DNA from: Leptothermofonsia sichuanensis E412
GTDB lineage: Bacteria; Cyanobacteriota; Cyanobacteriia; Leptolyngbyales; Leptolyngbyaceae
Length of the DNA: 64,000 nt
Direction of reading: 5' to 3'
Assembly: GCF_019891175.1 (NCBI RefSeq)
Contig: NZ_CP072600.1
Location: forward strand, 5,766,001 to 5,830,000
Shown: in pieces, positions 16,506 through 26,178 of the stretch
Layout of the letters: every line of letters begins with the position of its first letter
How positions within the stretch are numbered: the first letter of the stretch is position 1
Made by a program: the position numbers and the translations under genes
Notes under the pieces: generated by a model
The model's database searches: none
What the model saw: only the letters and a program-made list of their open reading frames with translations
Told to the model about the DNA's origin: nothing

Positions 16506-16579
16506 TGCAATGAACCGGACTTGAACCGGTGACACGAGGATTTCTCAGTCCTCTGCTCTACCAACTGAGCTATCCCGGC
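16506..16579 (-). pseudogene. Degenerate tRNA-Phe-like sequence
   Basis: Almost identical to the intact tRNA-Phe at 18110-18182 from base 1 to the T arm. It has one extra base in the anticodon loop (CTGAGAAA, eight bases, instead of CTGAAAA). The 3' acceptor strand TCATTGC pairs poorly with GCCGGGA (two mismatches and one wobble). It is unlikely to be a working tRNA. Same strand as the intact copy, so the two form direct repeats around 1.5 kb. Confidence 0.75.
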
Positions 16580-16627
16580 TTGCAAGGGTTTAGCTACCCA
16601 CAGTTATCATTCATAGTCAATTTATAG

Positions 16628-16774
16628 TCAATAGTCCTGATTTACCTCGTTAGAAAACTCTGGAGGATAAGGCAAAGTTGCCCCATCATAAAAGACTGCT
16701 GGCTTGCCTTCCTTTCTAGCTATGTTAATCGCTTCTCTGGCTTCTTCCCAGGTATCGAAGATAAAATACTGCCA
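16628..16774 (-). pseudogene. Remnant of a small conserved protein
   Basis: The minus-strand frame reads ...QYFIFDTWEEAREAINIARK then EGKPAVFYDGATLPYPPEF and ends EVNQDY-stop. It looks like a real short protein, but an in-frame TGA precedes the Gln and no start codon is available. A one-base shift would bring in an ATG (MFSDG) just upstream. I read it as a frameshifted relic of a small hypothetical gene. Confidence 0.45.
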
Positions 16775-17078
16775 TCACTGAACATTTGTATCAAAAATAG
16801 CGATTCTTGCTTCTTTATTCTTCCATTCTGAATTATCTACATTTAATAAGTAAGAATGCTAAGTGTATTGACTCAAATAGTCTCAGTGAATATAAATTCT
16901 CTTCTAAAGGCAAAGATGGAGCTAGTCCATATACAGCCAGAGATACCCTAAAAACAGCGTTAGAAAATCGTCAACCATCCAGTAAACAGAGTACACAGTC
17001 AGTACACATTGACCACACAGCCTATTCATCCTACTGAAGTTCCCATTACAGTAAGGCTAACGCTCTGGAAATACCACT

Positions 17079-17339
17079 ATGAAGACCATTGAAACCATTG
17101 CAACCATTACACCCACCAAGGAACTCAAAATTCAGTTACCTGAAGACCTGCCAGCAGGCACCTTTAAGGTTGTCGTGGTGATTGATGAAACTTCAGTAGT
17201 CAGTTCTGAACAACCGGAAACGGTAGAAACCCCTGTCTCCTTTCTTGAACTGGCTGGAGATTTAATCGGTTCTCTGGAAGGATTACCGCCTGACCTATCC
17301 ACTAATAAGAACTATATGGCAGGTTTTGGCGAGTCATGA
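17079..17339 (+). CDS. Antitoxin-like protein of a PIN toxin pair
   Basis: 86 residues. The N-terminus (MKTIETIATITPTKELKIQL, PEDLPAGTFKVVVVIDE) has the beta-rich look of small AbrB/MazE-like or DUF2281-like antitoxins. The C-terminal part (FLELAGDLIGSLEGLPPDLS, TNKNYMAGFGES) is a helix and extended tail of the type that wraps a PIN toxin. It overlaps the toxin start by four bases (ATGA), the classic toxin-antitoxin arrangement. It lies between two tRNA-Phe-like sequences. The partner is truncated, so the antitoxin may now be unnecessary. Confidence 0.8.
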   Translation: MKTIETIATITPTKELKIQLPEDLPAGTFKVVVVIDETSVVSSEQPETVETPVSFLELAGDLIGSLEGLPPDLSTNKNYMAGFGES

Positions 17340-17769
17340 GACGACAGTTTTTACTTGATACGGGTGTACTGGTTGCTTTGCTAAGTAAAGCTGACGATTT
17401 TCATCAATGGGCTACAACCACTGTCACAATGGTTAATCAACCACTCCTGACCTGTGAAGCCGTCATTACAGAAGCCTGTTTTTTGTTACAGCGTGATTCC
17501 CGTAGTCAACAGGCTGTTCTATCCCTGGTGAACAAAGGAGCGTTACAGATAGATTTTTGCCTCTCAGATGAAGTACAGGCAATTGAGGAACTGATAACTC
17601 GCTACGAAAATGTATCGATGTCGCTTGCTGATGCCTGCCTGGTCAGGATGACAGAGCTACACCTCGAAAGCACTATCCTTACAAAAGCACTATCCTTACA
17701 CTAGATAGCGACTTCAGAATCTATCGAAAGCACCGCAGTCAGGCGATTCCCGTCATCATGCCAGCATAG
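17336..17769 (+). pseudogene. PIN-domain toxin, frameshifted near its end by a 17-bp tandem duplication
   Basis: The readable part (122 residues) starts MRRQFLLDTGVLVALLSKAD with the first PIN Asp, then Glu in CEAVITEACFLL and Asp in SLADACLVRM. At 17667-17700 the 17-mer AAAGCACTATCCTTACA is present twice in tandem and moves the frame to an early TAG at 17702. Removing one copy gives STILTLDSDFRIYRKHRSQA and IPVIMPA-stop at 17769, a normal 138-residue VapC-like protein. The lost part contains the fourth acidic residue of the active site (LDSDF), so ribonuclease activity should be lost. Confidence 0.85.
17667..17700. repeat. 17-bp tandem duplication inside the toxin gene
   Basis: AAAGCACTATCCTTACA at 17667-17683 and again at 17684-17700. 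The two copies are identical, so the event is probably recent. Confidence 0.95.
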
Positions 17770-17937
17770 AAACCATCTGTTCGCTGTTCAAACTTCAGAA
17801 AATTTTAACTTTTCAAGATTGAAGGTATTAGTTCGATTAACCTCTTGGGAACTACTAAATTAGTCACCTGTAATCCCTTCTAATGAGGAACATAGGGACT
17901 CATGGCCAAGTGCCTTTGTGAAGAGGACCCTTAGGTA

Positions 17938-17985
17938 GTACATTCGAACCTATGGGTATCCTCTGCTCTACCTCATCATAGTCAC
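17938..17985 (-). other. Possible tRNA remnant
   Basis: The minus strand contains GGTAGAGCAGAGGA (17959-17972), identical to the D-arm/anticodon region of the tRNA-Phe copies, followed within a few bases by AGGTTCGAAT, which resembles a T loop. The rest cannot fold as a tRNA. A chance match is possible. Confidence 0.35.
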
Positions 17986-18109
17986 TCCATAGTCAAACTC
18001 AGGTTAAATAGTCAGAATTTCCTGCTTTTCCTGAAGCTTGAAAGAGCCTAAAGACAAGAGTAAGAGTGTAAAACCCTTGCCCTGACTGAATCTTAGAGAT
18101 TCTGTTGAA

Positions 18110-18182
<73 letters not shown>

Positions 18183-18332
18183 AGGGATATTAGCGTTAAG
18201 CGCTTTATCAGCCTAGCAAATCGACGTAACAATTTGCAAGTGGGATCGAAGAGTTTGTACAGCAATCCCTACTTGCCCCCAGGCGGCTATTAACTGCTAC
18301 AAGAAATGAAGAACCCTTACGAGTAGAAATGA

Positions 18333-19097
18333 ATGGACTGGTGGGAAATTTCCGGTAACTGGGTACTGATACCACAGAGACCGACGGCCATTGTACATTT
18401 TCTGGGCGGGGCGTTTGTCGCCACTGCCCCACAGTTAACTTACCGTCGGTTGCTAGAACGGTTGGCTTTGCAGGGTTATGTAATCATCGCAACGCCATTT
18501 GTGAACACATTTGACCATGCCGCGATCGCCCAAACCGTACTGCAAAGCTTTGACCGCACGCTGGATGCACTGTATGCCAGTCACCTGCGTCGGCGATCGC
18601 TGCCGATCTACGGAATTGGTCACAGTATGGGCTGCAAGCTCCATTTACTGATTGGCAGTCTGTTTTCGACTGAACGGGCAGGGAATATTCTAATTTCCTT
18701 TAACAACTTCTCCGCCCGCAATGCTGTTCCCCTGATTGAGCAGTTTTCCCCGGTCTTCTCTGTAGAATTTACACCTTCCCCACTTGAAACCAACCAGATC
18801 ATTGCTCAGAACTATCGAGTGCGCCGAAATTTGCTGGTTAAATTTAGCAATGACACAATCGATCAAACGACTATCCTCACCGACTTGCTTCAGACCCGGT
18901 TTCCAGGGATGGTGGTGGCTCAACATCTTCCGGGCAATCATTTAACCCCACTGGGACCGGATGCTAACTGGCAGGCAGGCAATGTTTTTACTCCCTTCGA
19001 TGCGATCGCCCAGTGGATGCGCCAGGAAGTTTATCGCGAACTGCATCAGCTTGAACATACTATTCTGCGATGGCTTAACCCCCTTGCAAGATTCTAG
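18333..19097 (+). CDS. DUF1350 family protein (alpha/beta-hydrolase-like)
   Basis: 254 residues. The start MDWWEISGNWVLIPQRPTAI, then VHFLGGAFVATAPQLTYRRL and the nucleophile-elbow-like YGIGHSMGCKLHLLIGS, match the DUF1350 family, conserved in cyanobacteria and chloroplasts and folded like an alpha/beta hydrolase. The Ser in GHSMG and His in LPGNHLTPLGPD could be part of a catalytic triad. The substrate is unknown. Its 3' end overlaps by four bases the end of the decayed TPR gene on the other strand. Confidence 0.88.
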   Translation: MDWWEISGNWVLIPQRPTAIVHFLGGAFVATAPQLTYRRLLERLALQGYVIIATPFVNTFDHAAIAQTVLQSFDRTLDALYASHLRRRSLPIYGIGHSMGCKLHLLIGSLFSTERAGNILISFNNFSARNAVPLIEQFSPVFSVEFTPSPLETNQIIAQNYRVRRNLLVKFSNDTIDQTTILTDLLQTRFPGMVVAQHLPGNHLTPLGPDANWQAGNVFTPFDAIAQWMRQEVYRELHQLEHTILRWLNPLARF

Positions 19098-21029
19098 AAT
19101 TGCACCTGAAGGGATTGAAGCAAAGCCGTGCTGATTGGATGGTTGGGTTCCAGTTGTTGGGCCTTTTTCCAGGCAGCGATCGCCCGTTGAAACTCTCCCT
19201 GCAATGCCCAGAGTTGACCGGCAAAGGCATGGAAATCAGCCCGGCTGGCGTAGAGGGCGATCGCCTGTAAGGTAGGTACCTGCTCTTTGGGTGATAAGGA
19301 TTGCAGTAATTGATCCCATGCCTGAACTGCCTGCGTTTGATTCAGGGAAACTTTGCCGCTACTGGTGGGTTCCCCCTGTACGGCATCATCAAAAATCTGG
19401 CAGGCTCGGATTGCCGGGTCGCGATCGCTGCCTTCCTGTACCAGATGGCTGAACAGGGAATAGTCCTTTGTAGAAAGCGCATCCACCCAGGGCAGTACCT
19501 GTACATCTAATTCGGGGTTGAGATCACCAAATTTCTTACCAAACCGACGACGGGTTTCCTGGACGGCTTCTGAGTTGCCCAGTTCTTTCCAGGTTTTAAC
19601 CAGGACGGTATAAACTTCCCGGTAACGACAACCTTCCTCCAGGGCCTCAGTCAGTAATTGGATGCCATCCTCATAGCGTTCTTCCAGCACAGCAATCAGT
19701 CCATGCCGCCCCTTAACTTCAGGGGATTTAGGATCAATTCGCTCTGCCGTCCTCAGTTCACCCATGGCAGTGCGCTCCCGCCCAATGGACATCCAGGTCT
19801 GCCAGACGACAGTGGGCATAAACAAGGGCTTCTTTACGACGAGCTTCTGGCCAGTTTTGGGGATTCTGCCTGAAGTCCTGCTCCAGCCATTTAATGATTC
19901 GGGTGAGCAACCGTTGTAGCTCCTGGTAATCCTGATTCAGATCCAGAGCCTTCATTAGATTGACAGACAGTTGAGGATCAAAAGGTTGCTCTTTCTGCAA
20001 TTGCTGCCAGAAGCCAACAGCACAGTCCATTTCGCTTTCTGCCACTGATTGCTGCCCCGCCAGTGCTAAGAGGGCTGGACGAATCGGCCAGTTCCGGGAA
20101 TTTTGCGGGGCGACGATCCAGCTTCAGCAGAACATGGACAGCCTCATGGGGGTTGTTTTCAGCAATAAATTCGAGAATTGATAGGACATCGATTAGATCG
20201 GAGGAAACCTGACTATCTAGGCTAAACTGCATCTGTTCCAGAGGAGGTTGCCCGGTTTCCATATGTTGGAGCAGTGCCAGTCGCTGTAAGAGCGGATGTT
20301 GAGTATAGGTTGGTTTTCCCAGGGGAAATCCCCACATATTGGTGGTCTGAAGTCCCAGTCCCAGCTTGAGTGCTGCCCCATCCCATTGCTGGAGTGCCTG
20401 TTGCGTATAAATTTGCCAGAGGTCGGGGCGATCGCCCGGTGTCACAGGACGCTTTACCTTTTGAAAAAATTCCAGAGCTGTTTCGGGTTGCTCCGCTTTC
20501 AGGGCCAGAACTCCACGCAACCAATGCTGATGGGCGGCTGGGAATCGTTTCGACGGTTATTCAGCAGATGTTCAACGGTTGCTGTATTCCCCTTCAGCAG
20601 TAACAGTTTGGCATAGCAAATACTGTAATCTTTCGGCAAACTACCGTCTTCAAACACAGGCTGAATCAGAGCGATTGCATTATCCAGTTGCTCCCTCGCC
20701 AGTAAGGTTCTTGCCAGCCAGTAGTGGACTTCCCCCGTTAATCCCAATTGCAGCGCACGCCGGAAGGAACTGTCGGCTTGCTTATAATCTCGCTTCTGGA
20801 ATTCCTGTTGTCCTCGAAGTAGCCAGATTTCAGCTTCGGAAGGTGTAATCTTAAGGTCAGGCTGCGATCGCTAAGCCTTATGAATTTCATCCAGAGCCTG
20901 ACGATATTTTTTCTGCTTCAACAGGGATTGCAGGTTGGTCTGAAACTGAGTCTGAGGCGACGCAGTCTGATTGGGGCTGGTTTCCCGTTTTGAAATCCGT
21001 TTTGCCACAGAAGCCCCTCCAGAGAACAT
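19094..21029 (-). pseudogene. TPR-repeat protein gene, decayed (one stop, three frameshifts)
   Basis: The reading frame starts MFSGGASVAKRISKRETSPN at 21029 and runs to a TAG at 20871-20873 (EIHKA-stop-RSQPDLKITPSEAE), then continues in the same frame through GEVHYWLARTLLAREQLDNA. Frame changes near 20550, 20095 and 19790 are needed to follow the homologous-looking TPR sequence. The final frame (19825-19094) reads TAMGELRTAERIDPKSPEVK ... QLWALQGEFQRAIAAWKKAQ. TPR helices (A..L..G....A...F..AL) recur throughout. It was probably a ~640-residue TPR scaffold. Neighbouring genes are intact, so decay is likelier than poor sequence. Confidence 0.8.
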
Positions 21030-21171
21030 CACCCCCGATAAATCCCTAAGATACCTCTTAATACCACAGATAAATGGTTGGAATGATTAAGACAATTACA
21101 AATTACAGGGACGAGAACTCAATAAACCCTCATCCACAGAACTGACTCTGCCAACCCCATCGCTAATCGGG

Positions 21172-21744
21172 TCAGAACTCTCCCAAAACCTGAGCGACAG
21201 TTATACTCAGTTCCCCCAACTGGGATGAACGCAACCGATCGGTTCCTTGCAGGAGATCGGCTTCTGTATAGACAGTTTCGGCAAGTTCTAAAACCAGAAT
21301 TATGCGCTGCTGGGGGTCAACAATCCAGTATTCAGGAATGCCTCGATCCTGATATTGCATCCGTTTTGCCACATAATCCCTGTCCCGTTGCAACTCTCCG
21401 GGACTCACTATTTCAACCACCAGCAGGGGAGGATTCATACTCAACCGGATGGTGTTCCGTTGTTTGAGAAGTTGAACATGCTCTTCCAGCAGCACCGTCA
21501 AATCAGGGTAACGGTTTCTGGGTTCTCCTCTCACTTCAAGTTCTAAGCCGTGTCCCCGAACCCGGTCCGTACCGATCAGCAATGCCAGAGAAAGAAAAAG
21601 ACGATTGGCAATTTGAACATTCTCCCCCGATTCGGGTGGCATCTCGATCAGCTCTCCATTAAACAGTTCGTACAGGTTATCTGTCCCGTCATCGTAGGAT
21701 AGATACTCTTCAAAACTGAGAAATCTGGGTTTTGTCTGTACCAT
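21172..21744 (-). CDS. Uma2 family endonuclease-like protein (DUF820)
   Basis: 190 residues, the normal size. PD-(D/E)XK features are visible: RYPDLTVLLEE (Asp), PPLLVVEIVSPGELQRDRDY (Glu) and KRMQYQDRGIPEYWIVDPQQ. Such genes occur in dozens of copies in cyanobacteria; the biological role is unsettled. The N-terminus FLSFEEYLSYDDGTDNLYEL is typical. It is monocistronic here. Confidence 0.92.
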   Translation of the reverse strand: MVQTKPRFLSFEEYLSYDDGTDNLYELFNGELIEMPPESGENVQIANRLFLSLALLIGTDRVRGHGLELEVRGEPRNRYPDLTVLLEEHVQLLKQRNTIRLSMNPPLLVVEIVSPGELQRDRDYVAKRMQYQDRGIPEYWIVDPQQRIILVLELAETVYTEADLLQGTDRLRSSQLGELSITVAQVLGEF

Positions 21745-21816
21745 GAGATTAAAGAGGCGATCGCAGCCAGATTATTTTCATTCTACGACTTCCCTTTGGC
21801 GGTCCTCTCTCGTAAT

Positions 21817-22008
21817 ATGTTTGCGCTTATCTCTCCCGAAAAAATTCAACTTCCCCCTGGTTCTGTCGTGCGTAAAAAGCAGGCAGAATGGTTTGAGAAG
21901 GTCAAGTATGTGATTAGGGATCTGCACGAAAATAAAATGCCTGCGATGGGTTTTGGAATGGTCTGGTTTCGCTATCGCTCTACCCAACCTACGTCGCAGA
22001 ACTTTTAA
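21817..22008 (+). pseudogene. Possible 5' fragment of another Uma2-type gene
   Basis: MFALISPEKIQLPPGSVVR resembles the beginning of Uma2 proteins, but the next residues (KKQAEWFEKVKYVIRDLHEN) do not continue as expected and the frame ends after 63 codons. Divergent from the intact Uma2 gene. It may be a fusion relic or a chance frame. Confidence 0.3.
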
Positions 22009-22046
22009 TTTGCTCTACTAGCCTGTGCTAATAGCCTTGTTCATAG

Positions 22047-22078
22047 CCTCGTTGCCAGGCGGGAGCCTGGCAACGAGG
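22047..22078. repeat. Perfect 14-bp inverted repeat
   Basis: CCTCGTTGCCAGGC, loop GGGA, GCCTGGCAACGAGG. It lies just beyond the 3' end of the SPFH gene and could be a hairpin ending transcripts from that side, though no T run follows. Confidence 0.85.
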
Positions 22079-22109
22079 GTAAAAGCTCTTGATTCTGGCG
22101 CGCTTGATT

Positions 22110-23057
22110 TCAGCCCTGGTTATTCTCTACCATCGACAACATTCCCTGGAGAGCCGCCGGGACACTGTTGGGATCCATAAACAAGACCTTGCTGCTATTA
22201 CTTTCTCCAATGGTCTTACCCATATCCAGATAGCCCAGTGCCAGCAGAAGTTTGCCCGCCTCAGCCGCGGTAGGGCTGCTATTAAGTACCTGCTCTACAA
22301 TTTTGATAGCTTCCGCCGTTGCCTGTGCTTTAAGCACTTGACTCTGCCGCTGTGCCTGGGCATTCAGGATAGTCGCTTTATTCTCTGCTTCTGCCTGTAG
22401 CACCACTGCTTTTTGCCGCGCTTCCGCATCCAGGATCTGGGCATCTGCCTTTCCTCTAGCCGTGTTGACAGCAGATTCCCGTTCCCCTTCAGAAGTCAAA
22501 ATGGCTGCCCGCTTACGCCTTTCAGCCGACATTTGCAGTTCCATTGACTCCAGAACTGCCTTGGAAGGAACAATATCCCGCAGTTCCACCCGGGTCACCT
22601 TCACACCCCAGGGGTCAGTGGCAATGTCCAGATCCCGCAGCAAAATCTCATTGATCTGAGAGCGCGCAGTAAAGGTTTCATCCAGTTCCAGTTTTCCCAT
22701 CTCGGAACGGATCTGAGTCAGGACCAGATTCACCATGGCCATTTGCAAATCCTGGACTTTGTAGTATGCCTTTTCCATATCCACAATTCGCCAGTAGACC
22801 ACGGCATCGACTGTGATCGAGACGTTGTCACGGGTAATGCAGGGCTGGGGAGGGATGTCTAAGACTTTTTCCCGAATGGTTTCCCGGAAAGAAACGCGGT
22901 CCAGCACAGGAATGACAAATCTCAGTCCAGGTTGTAGTTTGCGGTCATAGACTCCCAACCGTTCAACGAGAGCTTCGTCGCCTTGCTGAATTACTTTGGT
23001 GCTTGACAGGGCAAGCCCCCCGCCCCCGACTAACAGCGCTAATAGCCAACCCCACAT
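22110..23057 (-). CDS. SPFH/Band 7 membrane protein (stomatin/paraslipin-like)
   Basis: 315 residues. One N-terminal hydrophobic anchor ([17 protein letters not shown]) is followed by the SPFH domain with [45 protein letters not shown] and [20 protein letters not shown]. An Ala/Glu/Gln-rich coiled coil (about 185-250) precedes the end. These proteins oligomerise in membranes and organise protein quality control or microdomains. The NfeD-family gene just upstream on the same strand is the usual partner. The 170-bp gap between them contains short tandem repeats. Confidence 0.95.
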   Translation of the reverse strand: MWGWLLALLVGGGGLALSSTKVIQQGDEALVERLGVYDRKLQPGLRFVIPVLDRVSFRETIREKVLDIPPQPCITRDNVSITVDAVVYWRIVDMEKAYYKVQDLQMAMVNLVLTQIRSEMGKLELDETFTARSQINEILLRDLDIATDPWGVKVTRVELRDIVPSKAVLESMELQMSAERRKRAAILTSEGERESAVNTARGKADAQILDAEARQKAVVLQAEAENKATILNAQAQRQSQVLKAQATAEAIKIVEQVLNSSPTAAEAGKLLLALGYLDMGKTIGESNSSKVLFMDPNSVPAALQGMLSMVENNQG

Positions 23058-23080
23058 GGGTAATCCTCCTAGAGTTTTTG

Positions 23081-23119
23081 AATGCGTTTAATGCGTTTAT
23101 GCGTTTAATGCGTTTAATT
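23081..23119. repeat. Short tandem repeats of AATGCGTTT type
   Basis: GCGTTTA(AT) recurs four times with 9-10 bp spacing in the gap between the NfeD and SPFH genes. Slippage-prone. Confidence 0.8.
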
Positions 23120-23226
23120 CAGTGTTTGGTGTTTGGTGGTCAGTATTCAGTGTCGGTTATCAATCTACAGACGACATCTGCATGACCACTGACTCCTGAC
23201 CACTGACTTCTGACTCCTGGTAACGA

Positions 23227-23652
23227 TCAAGATCGCACACTGTTTTCCGGAATCACAATTAGCGTCGTGCCTTTTCGTCCAACAATGTAGACTTTCTGGT
23301 TGGGGGCGATCGCCAGGTTGTCGTCCTCACACCGGGCAGCCCAGGAATTGCCTTCATACAGTACCCGCCCTGTTTTACCCGCCGGAATTTCGGTCAGCGT
23401 TTCGCCATCTGTTGCATCCAGCTTCTTTGCGGCTTTCTGGCGGACAAACCGGCGAGAAAACAACACCAGGGTCAGGGATAAAATCATCCAAAGCAAAATC
23501 TGGAGGCTGAAGGGAATGAGGTGGGCGATCGCCGCAACCATCAGGGCGCTAATGCCCATGACGAACTCCACAAAAGCAGTTGGTGTTACCACCTCTGCCA
23601 GACACAAAACCACACCAATCAACAGCCATAGCAGAGTGGGAGTTAGTGCCAT
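23227..23652 (-). CDS. NfeD-family membrane protein
   Basis: About 141 residues from the ATG at 23652, chosen because GGAG lies eight bases upstream and MALTPTLLWLLIGVVLCLAE is a proper start; the frame runs 32 codons further. Three hydrophobic helices (to about residue 70) precede a soluble beta-barrel with AGKTGRVLYEGNSWAARCED, typical of the OB-like NfeD C-terminus. Short NfeD proteins of this type lack the protease domain and pair with SPFH proteins, as here with the gene at 22110-23057. Confidence 0.9.
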   Translation of the reverse strand: MALTPTLLWLLIGVVLCLAEVVTPTAFVEFVMGISALMVAAIAHLIPFSLQILLWMILSLTLVLFSRRFVRQKAAKKLDATDGETLTEIPAGKTGRVLYEGNSWAARCEDDNLAIAPNQKVYIVGRKGTTLIVIPENSVRS

Positions 23653-24031
23653 ATCAATCGCTCCATACATTGATTGGATGAAAAGAAATTCATCACCTGA
23701 GATTAAATTCAGTTTGTAAAACGCTGGTTTCGGATAAAACAATCCCAATTCATAAAAATTACAGTGATCCTGGCTTCCAGGTTGGACATGGCGTTACTAG
23801 CCAAACTTTGACCCGGATTTCTTGATAGAATTCCCCGAAAACTGTGAAAAATCTATGCGGCTATTCTTAACATGTGGATCCGGGCAATGACAGGATCTGG
23901 TCAATGACAGAAGATTGACTGACATTTTGTGGAGACTCCCTCCTATGACCAGTCTAGTCTGGAGATAGTTGATTCGTTGGAACAATCAACTTAACTTTAG
24001 GTGAGCCAGTTAAAAGCGCTATTATTCGCCC
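23653..24031. other. Intergenic region between divergent genes
   Basis: No gene seen. It contains a direct repeat (CAATGACAGGATCTGG, then TCAATGACAGAAGA) near 23885-23915. It presumably carries the promoters of the NfeD and PP2C genes. Confidence 0.35.
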
Positions 24032-26071
24032 ATGAGTCAACTCAAACCACAGATTTGCTGCCCCAACGCCAACTGCACGGCTCCCCTCAATCCCCTCGGA
24101 AGTTCAGTGTGTGGGGCGTGCGGCACTCCGCTGCTGTATCGCTACCTGTGGGCAGTAGGCAAGACTGTGGAGCAAATTCCTGCAACCAGCCAGGTGGGCG
24201 GCAGATATTATGTCACTGCCCGTCGCATCTGGCTGGATACTCAACCCAGCTTGCCGCCTGACGTTCCCACCGACTGGTCCGATGCCGTCCTGCCCTATTT
24301 ATATCTTTACCCCTATCGTCTGCATATCCCGGAGGTCTACGGATTCTGCATCCAGAATGAAGACCCCGCCATTGAGGAGATATTTCTATTAGACAATGTG
24401 CCGCTGGATGCATCCGGCATCCTTTACCCTGCGATCGCCGAAGCCTGGACAAAAACTACAGCGGTACGGCAGGTCTACTGGCTCTGGCAAATACTCCAGC
24501 TCTGGCAACCCCTGGCCGAATTGGGAGTTGCTACCAGTCTGTTAGCTGCTGACAATCTTCGAGTAGAGGGCTGGCGGGTGCGCCTCTGCCAGCTTTACCA
24601 CGATACCGACGTGCTGGCTGCCTCCACCGACTCAGATCTCGCTCTCCAATTGGCAGATTTGTCAAACCTGTGGCTGACCTGGATAGACAGTGCCAGACCA
24701 GAGATTATTGAGCCGCTACGCTCAATTTGCCAGCAGATGCAGGCAGGAGCAGAACCAGGGGCGATCGCCACCCAACTCAACCAGTTACTGCTGGAGCAGG
24801 CAGCCCGGCTTCCCCTGAACCTGAAAATAGCCGGTGGCACTGATACTGGCCCTGAACGGGAGCACAATGAAGATGCCTGCTATCCGCTCACGCTGAACCA
24901 GCCGTCCCAGGCGGATGGGCTGATGCCACGGGTTGCGATCGTCTGCGATGGGATTGGCGGGCACGAAGGGGGAGAGGTTGCCAGTCAAATTGCAGTGCAG
25001 TCTCTTAAACTCCAGGTGCAGGCCCTTTTATCTGAAGTCGCGGCGGCGGAAGAACCCGTGCCACCAGACCTGGTGATGCAACAACTGGAAAGTGCTGTGC
25101 GGGTCGTCAACAATCTCATTGCCAGTCAAAATGACGCCCAAAGTCGTGAGGATCGCCGCCGTATGGGCACCACCCTGGTGATGGCAATCCAGTTACCCCA
25201 GCGGGTCAAAATCGATGGCGGTAAGCTGGCTGAAAATGGCCATGAACTCTACCTGGTCCATATCGGTGATAGCCGTGCCTACTGGTTGACCCAACGACAC
25301 TGCTATCTGCTAACCGTTGATGATAACGTGGTGACGCGGGAAGTTCGGACAGGGCGGGCACTCTATCATGAAAGCATTCACCGCCCCGATGCCGGTGCCC
25401 TGACCCAGGCACTGGGTACGCGAGATGCCGACTTTATCCACCCCACGATCCAGCGCTTCATTCTGGAAGAAAATGGCTTACTGCTGCTTTGCTCAGACGG
25501 CGTGAGCGATAATGGATTGATCGAGCGCACCTGGGCGGAACCGGCAAGAGCCGTGCTGAATAGCAAGATGTCCCTGGATACAGCCGTCAAAACCTGGTTA
25601 GATCTGGCAAATCAACACAACGGGTATGACAATGCCACCCTTGTCCTGCTTCACTGTCATGTCTCTTCTCCCACGCCAGAAGTGCTTCTACCCCAAACTT
25701 CTGACGGTTATGGTAAGGGTGTTGGGCGATCAGATGGGTCCCATCCCCTGAGACAGGAAGGGCAGGAAGTTCCGGGTAATTCAACCCAAACCAGTTCTTC
25801 TACTACCCAAAATCAATCAAAACGGGGTTTATTGATAGGAGTGGGTACAATTCTGTTGCTTGCGTTAGTGGGCGGAGTTGGGGTTGTTGCCTGGTCGCAA
25901 TTAGATCCTGAGGGCTTCCAGCGATTTCGTGAACGGGTTATCCCGCTTCAAAGGATTGGAAGGGTCAATTTGAGCGATCGCTTGAATTCCCCCCCTGATT
26001 GTGGAGAAGATGGGTGGGGGGCGATCGCTCCTGGAGCACCCGATCCAGGTGTTATAGCGTTTCTTAATTGA
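24032..26071 (+). CDS. PP2C-type Ser/Thr phosphatase with N-terminal zinc ribbon and C-terminal membrane anchor
   Basis: 679 residues. A zinc ribbon (CCPNANCTAPLNP...CGACGTPL) opens the protein, followed by about 200 residues that resemble a degenerate kinase-like module found with cyanobacterial phosphatases. The PP2C domain covers about 265-545, with metal-binding and catalytic motifs GPEREHNEDA, VCDGIGGHEGGE, MGTTLVMA, VHIGDSRAYW, CSDGVSDNG and DNATLVLL all intact. A hydrophobic helix (LLIGVGTILLLALVGGVGVV, about 605-630) would anchor it. The last codons IAFLN-stop lie inside a dispersed repeat (26053-26146), so the insertion has probably replaced the original end. Confidence 0.94.
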   Translation: MSQLKPQICCPNANCTAPLNPLGSSVCGACGTPLLYRYLWAVGKTVEQIPATSQVGGRYYVTARRIWLDTQPSLPPDVPTDWSDAVLPYLYLYPYRLHIPEVYGFCIQNEDPAIEEIFLLDNVPLDASGILYPAIAEAWTKTTAVRQVYWLWQILQLWQPLAELGVATSLLAADNLRVEGWRVRLCQLYHDTDVLAASTDSDLALQLADLSNLWLTWIDSARPEIIEPLRSICQQMQAGAEPGAIATQLNQLLLEQAARLPLNLKIAGGTDTGPEREHNEDACYPLTLNQPSQADGLMPRVAIVCDGIGGHEGGEVASQIAVQSLKLQVQALLSEVAAAEEPVPPDLVMQQLESAVRVVNNLIASQNDAQSREDRRRMGTTLVMAIQLPQRVKIDGGKLAENGHELYLVHIGDSRAYWLTQRHCYLLTVDDNVVTREVRTGRALYHESIHRPDAGALTQALGTRDADFIHPTIQRFILEENGLLLLCSDGVSDNGLIERTWAEPARAVLNSKMSLDTAVKTWLDLANQHNGYDNATLVLLHCHVSSPTPEVLLPQTSDGYGKGVGRSDGSHPLRQEGQEVPGNSTQTSSSTTQNQSKRGLLIGVGTILLLALVGGVGVVAWSQLDPEGFQRFRERVIPLQRIGRVNLSDRLNSPPDCGEDGWGAIAPGAPDPGVIAFLN

Positions 26072-26146
26072 TTGAAGTCCGGGAATATTTGGTACAGTAG
26101 GGTGCTCTCGCCCGCACTATATCTCACACCCTTGAAAAGGGCTATA
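26053..26146 (+). repeat. TATAGC...GCTATA element forming the 3' end of the PP2C gene
   Basis: TATAGCGTTTCTTAATTGAT at the left and CCCTTGAAAAGGGCTATA at the right. The first 19 bases encode the last residues and TGA stop of the phosphatase. Confidence 0.85.
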
Positions 26147-26178
26147 GAAACCCTCCAACCTTTCAGAAAGGGGTAGTC

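Noticed and set aside
16807-17037. 76-codon frame between the tRNA-like sequence and the toxin-antitoxin pair
   Set aside because: Ser/Lys/Asn-rich composition without protein-like pattern and no ribosome site; treated as non-coding.
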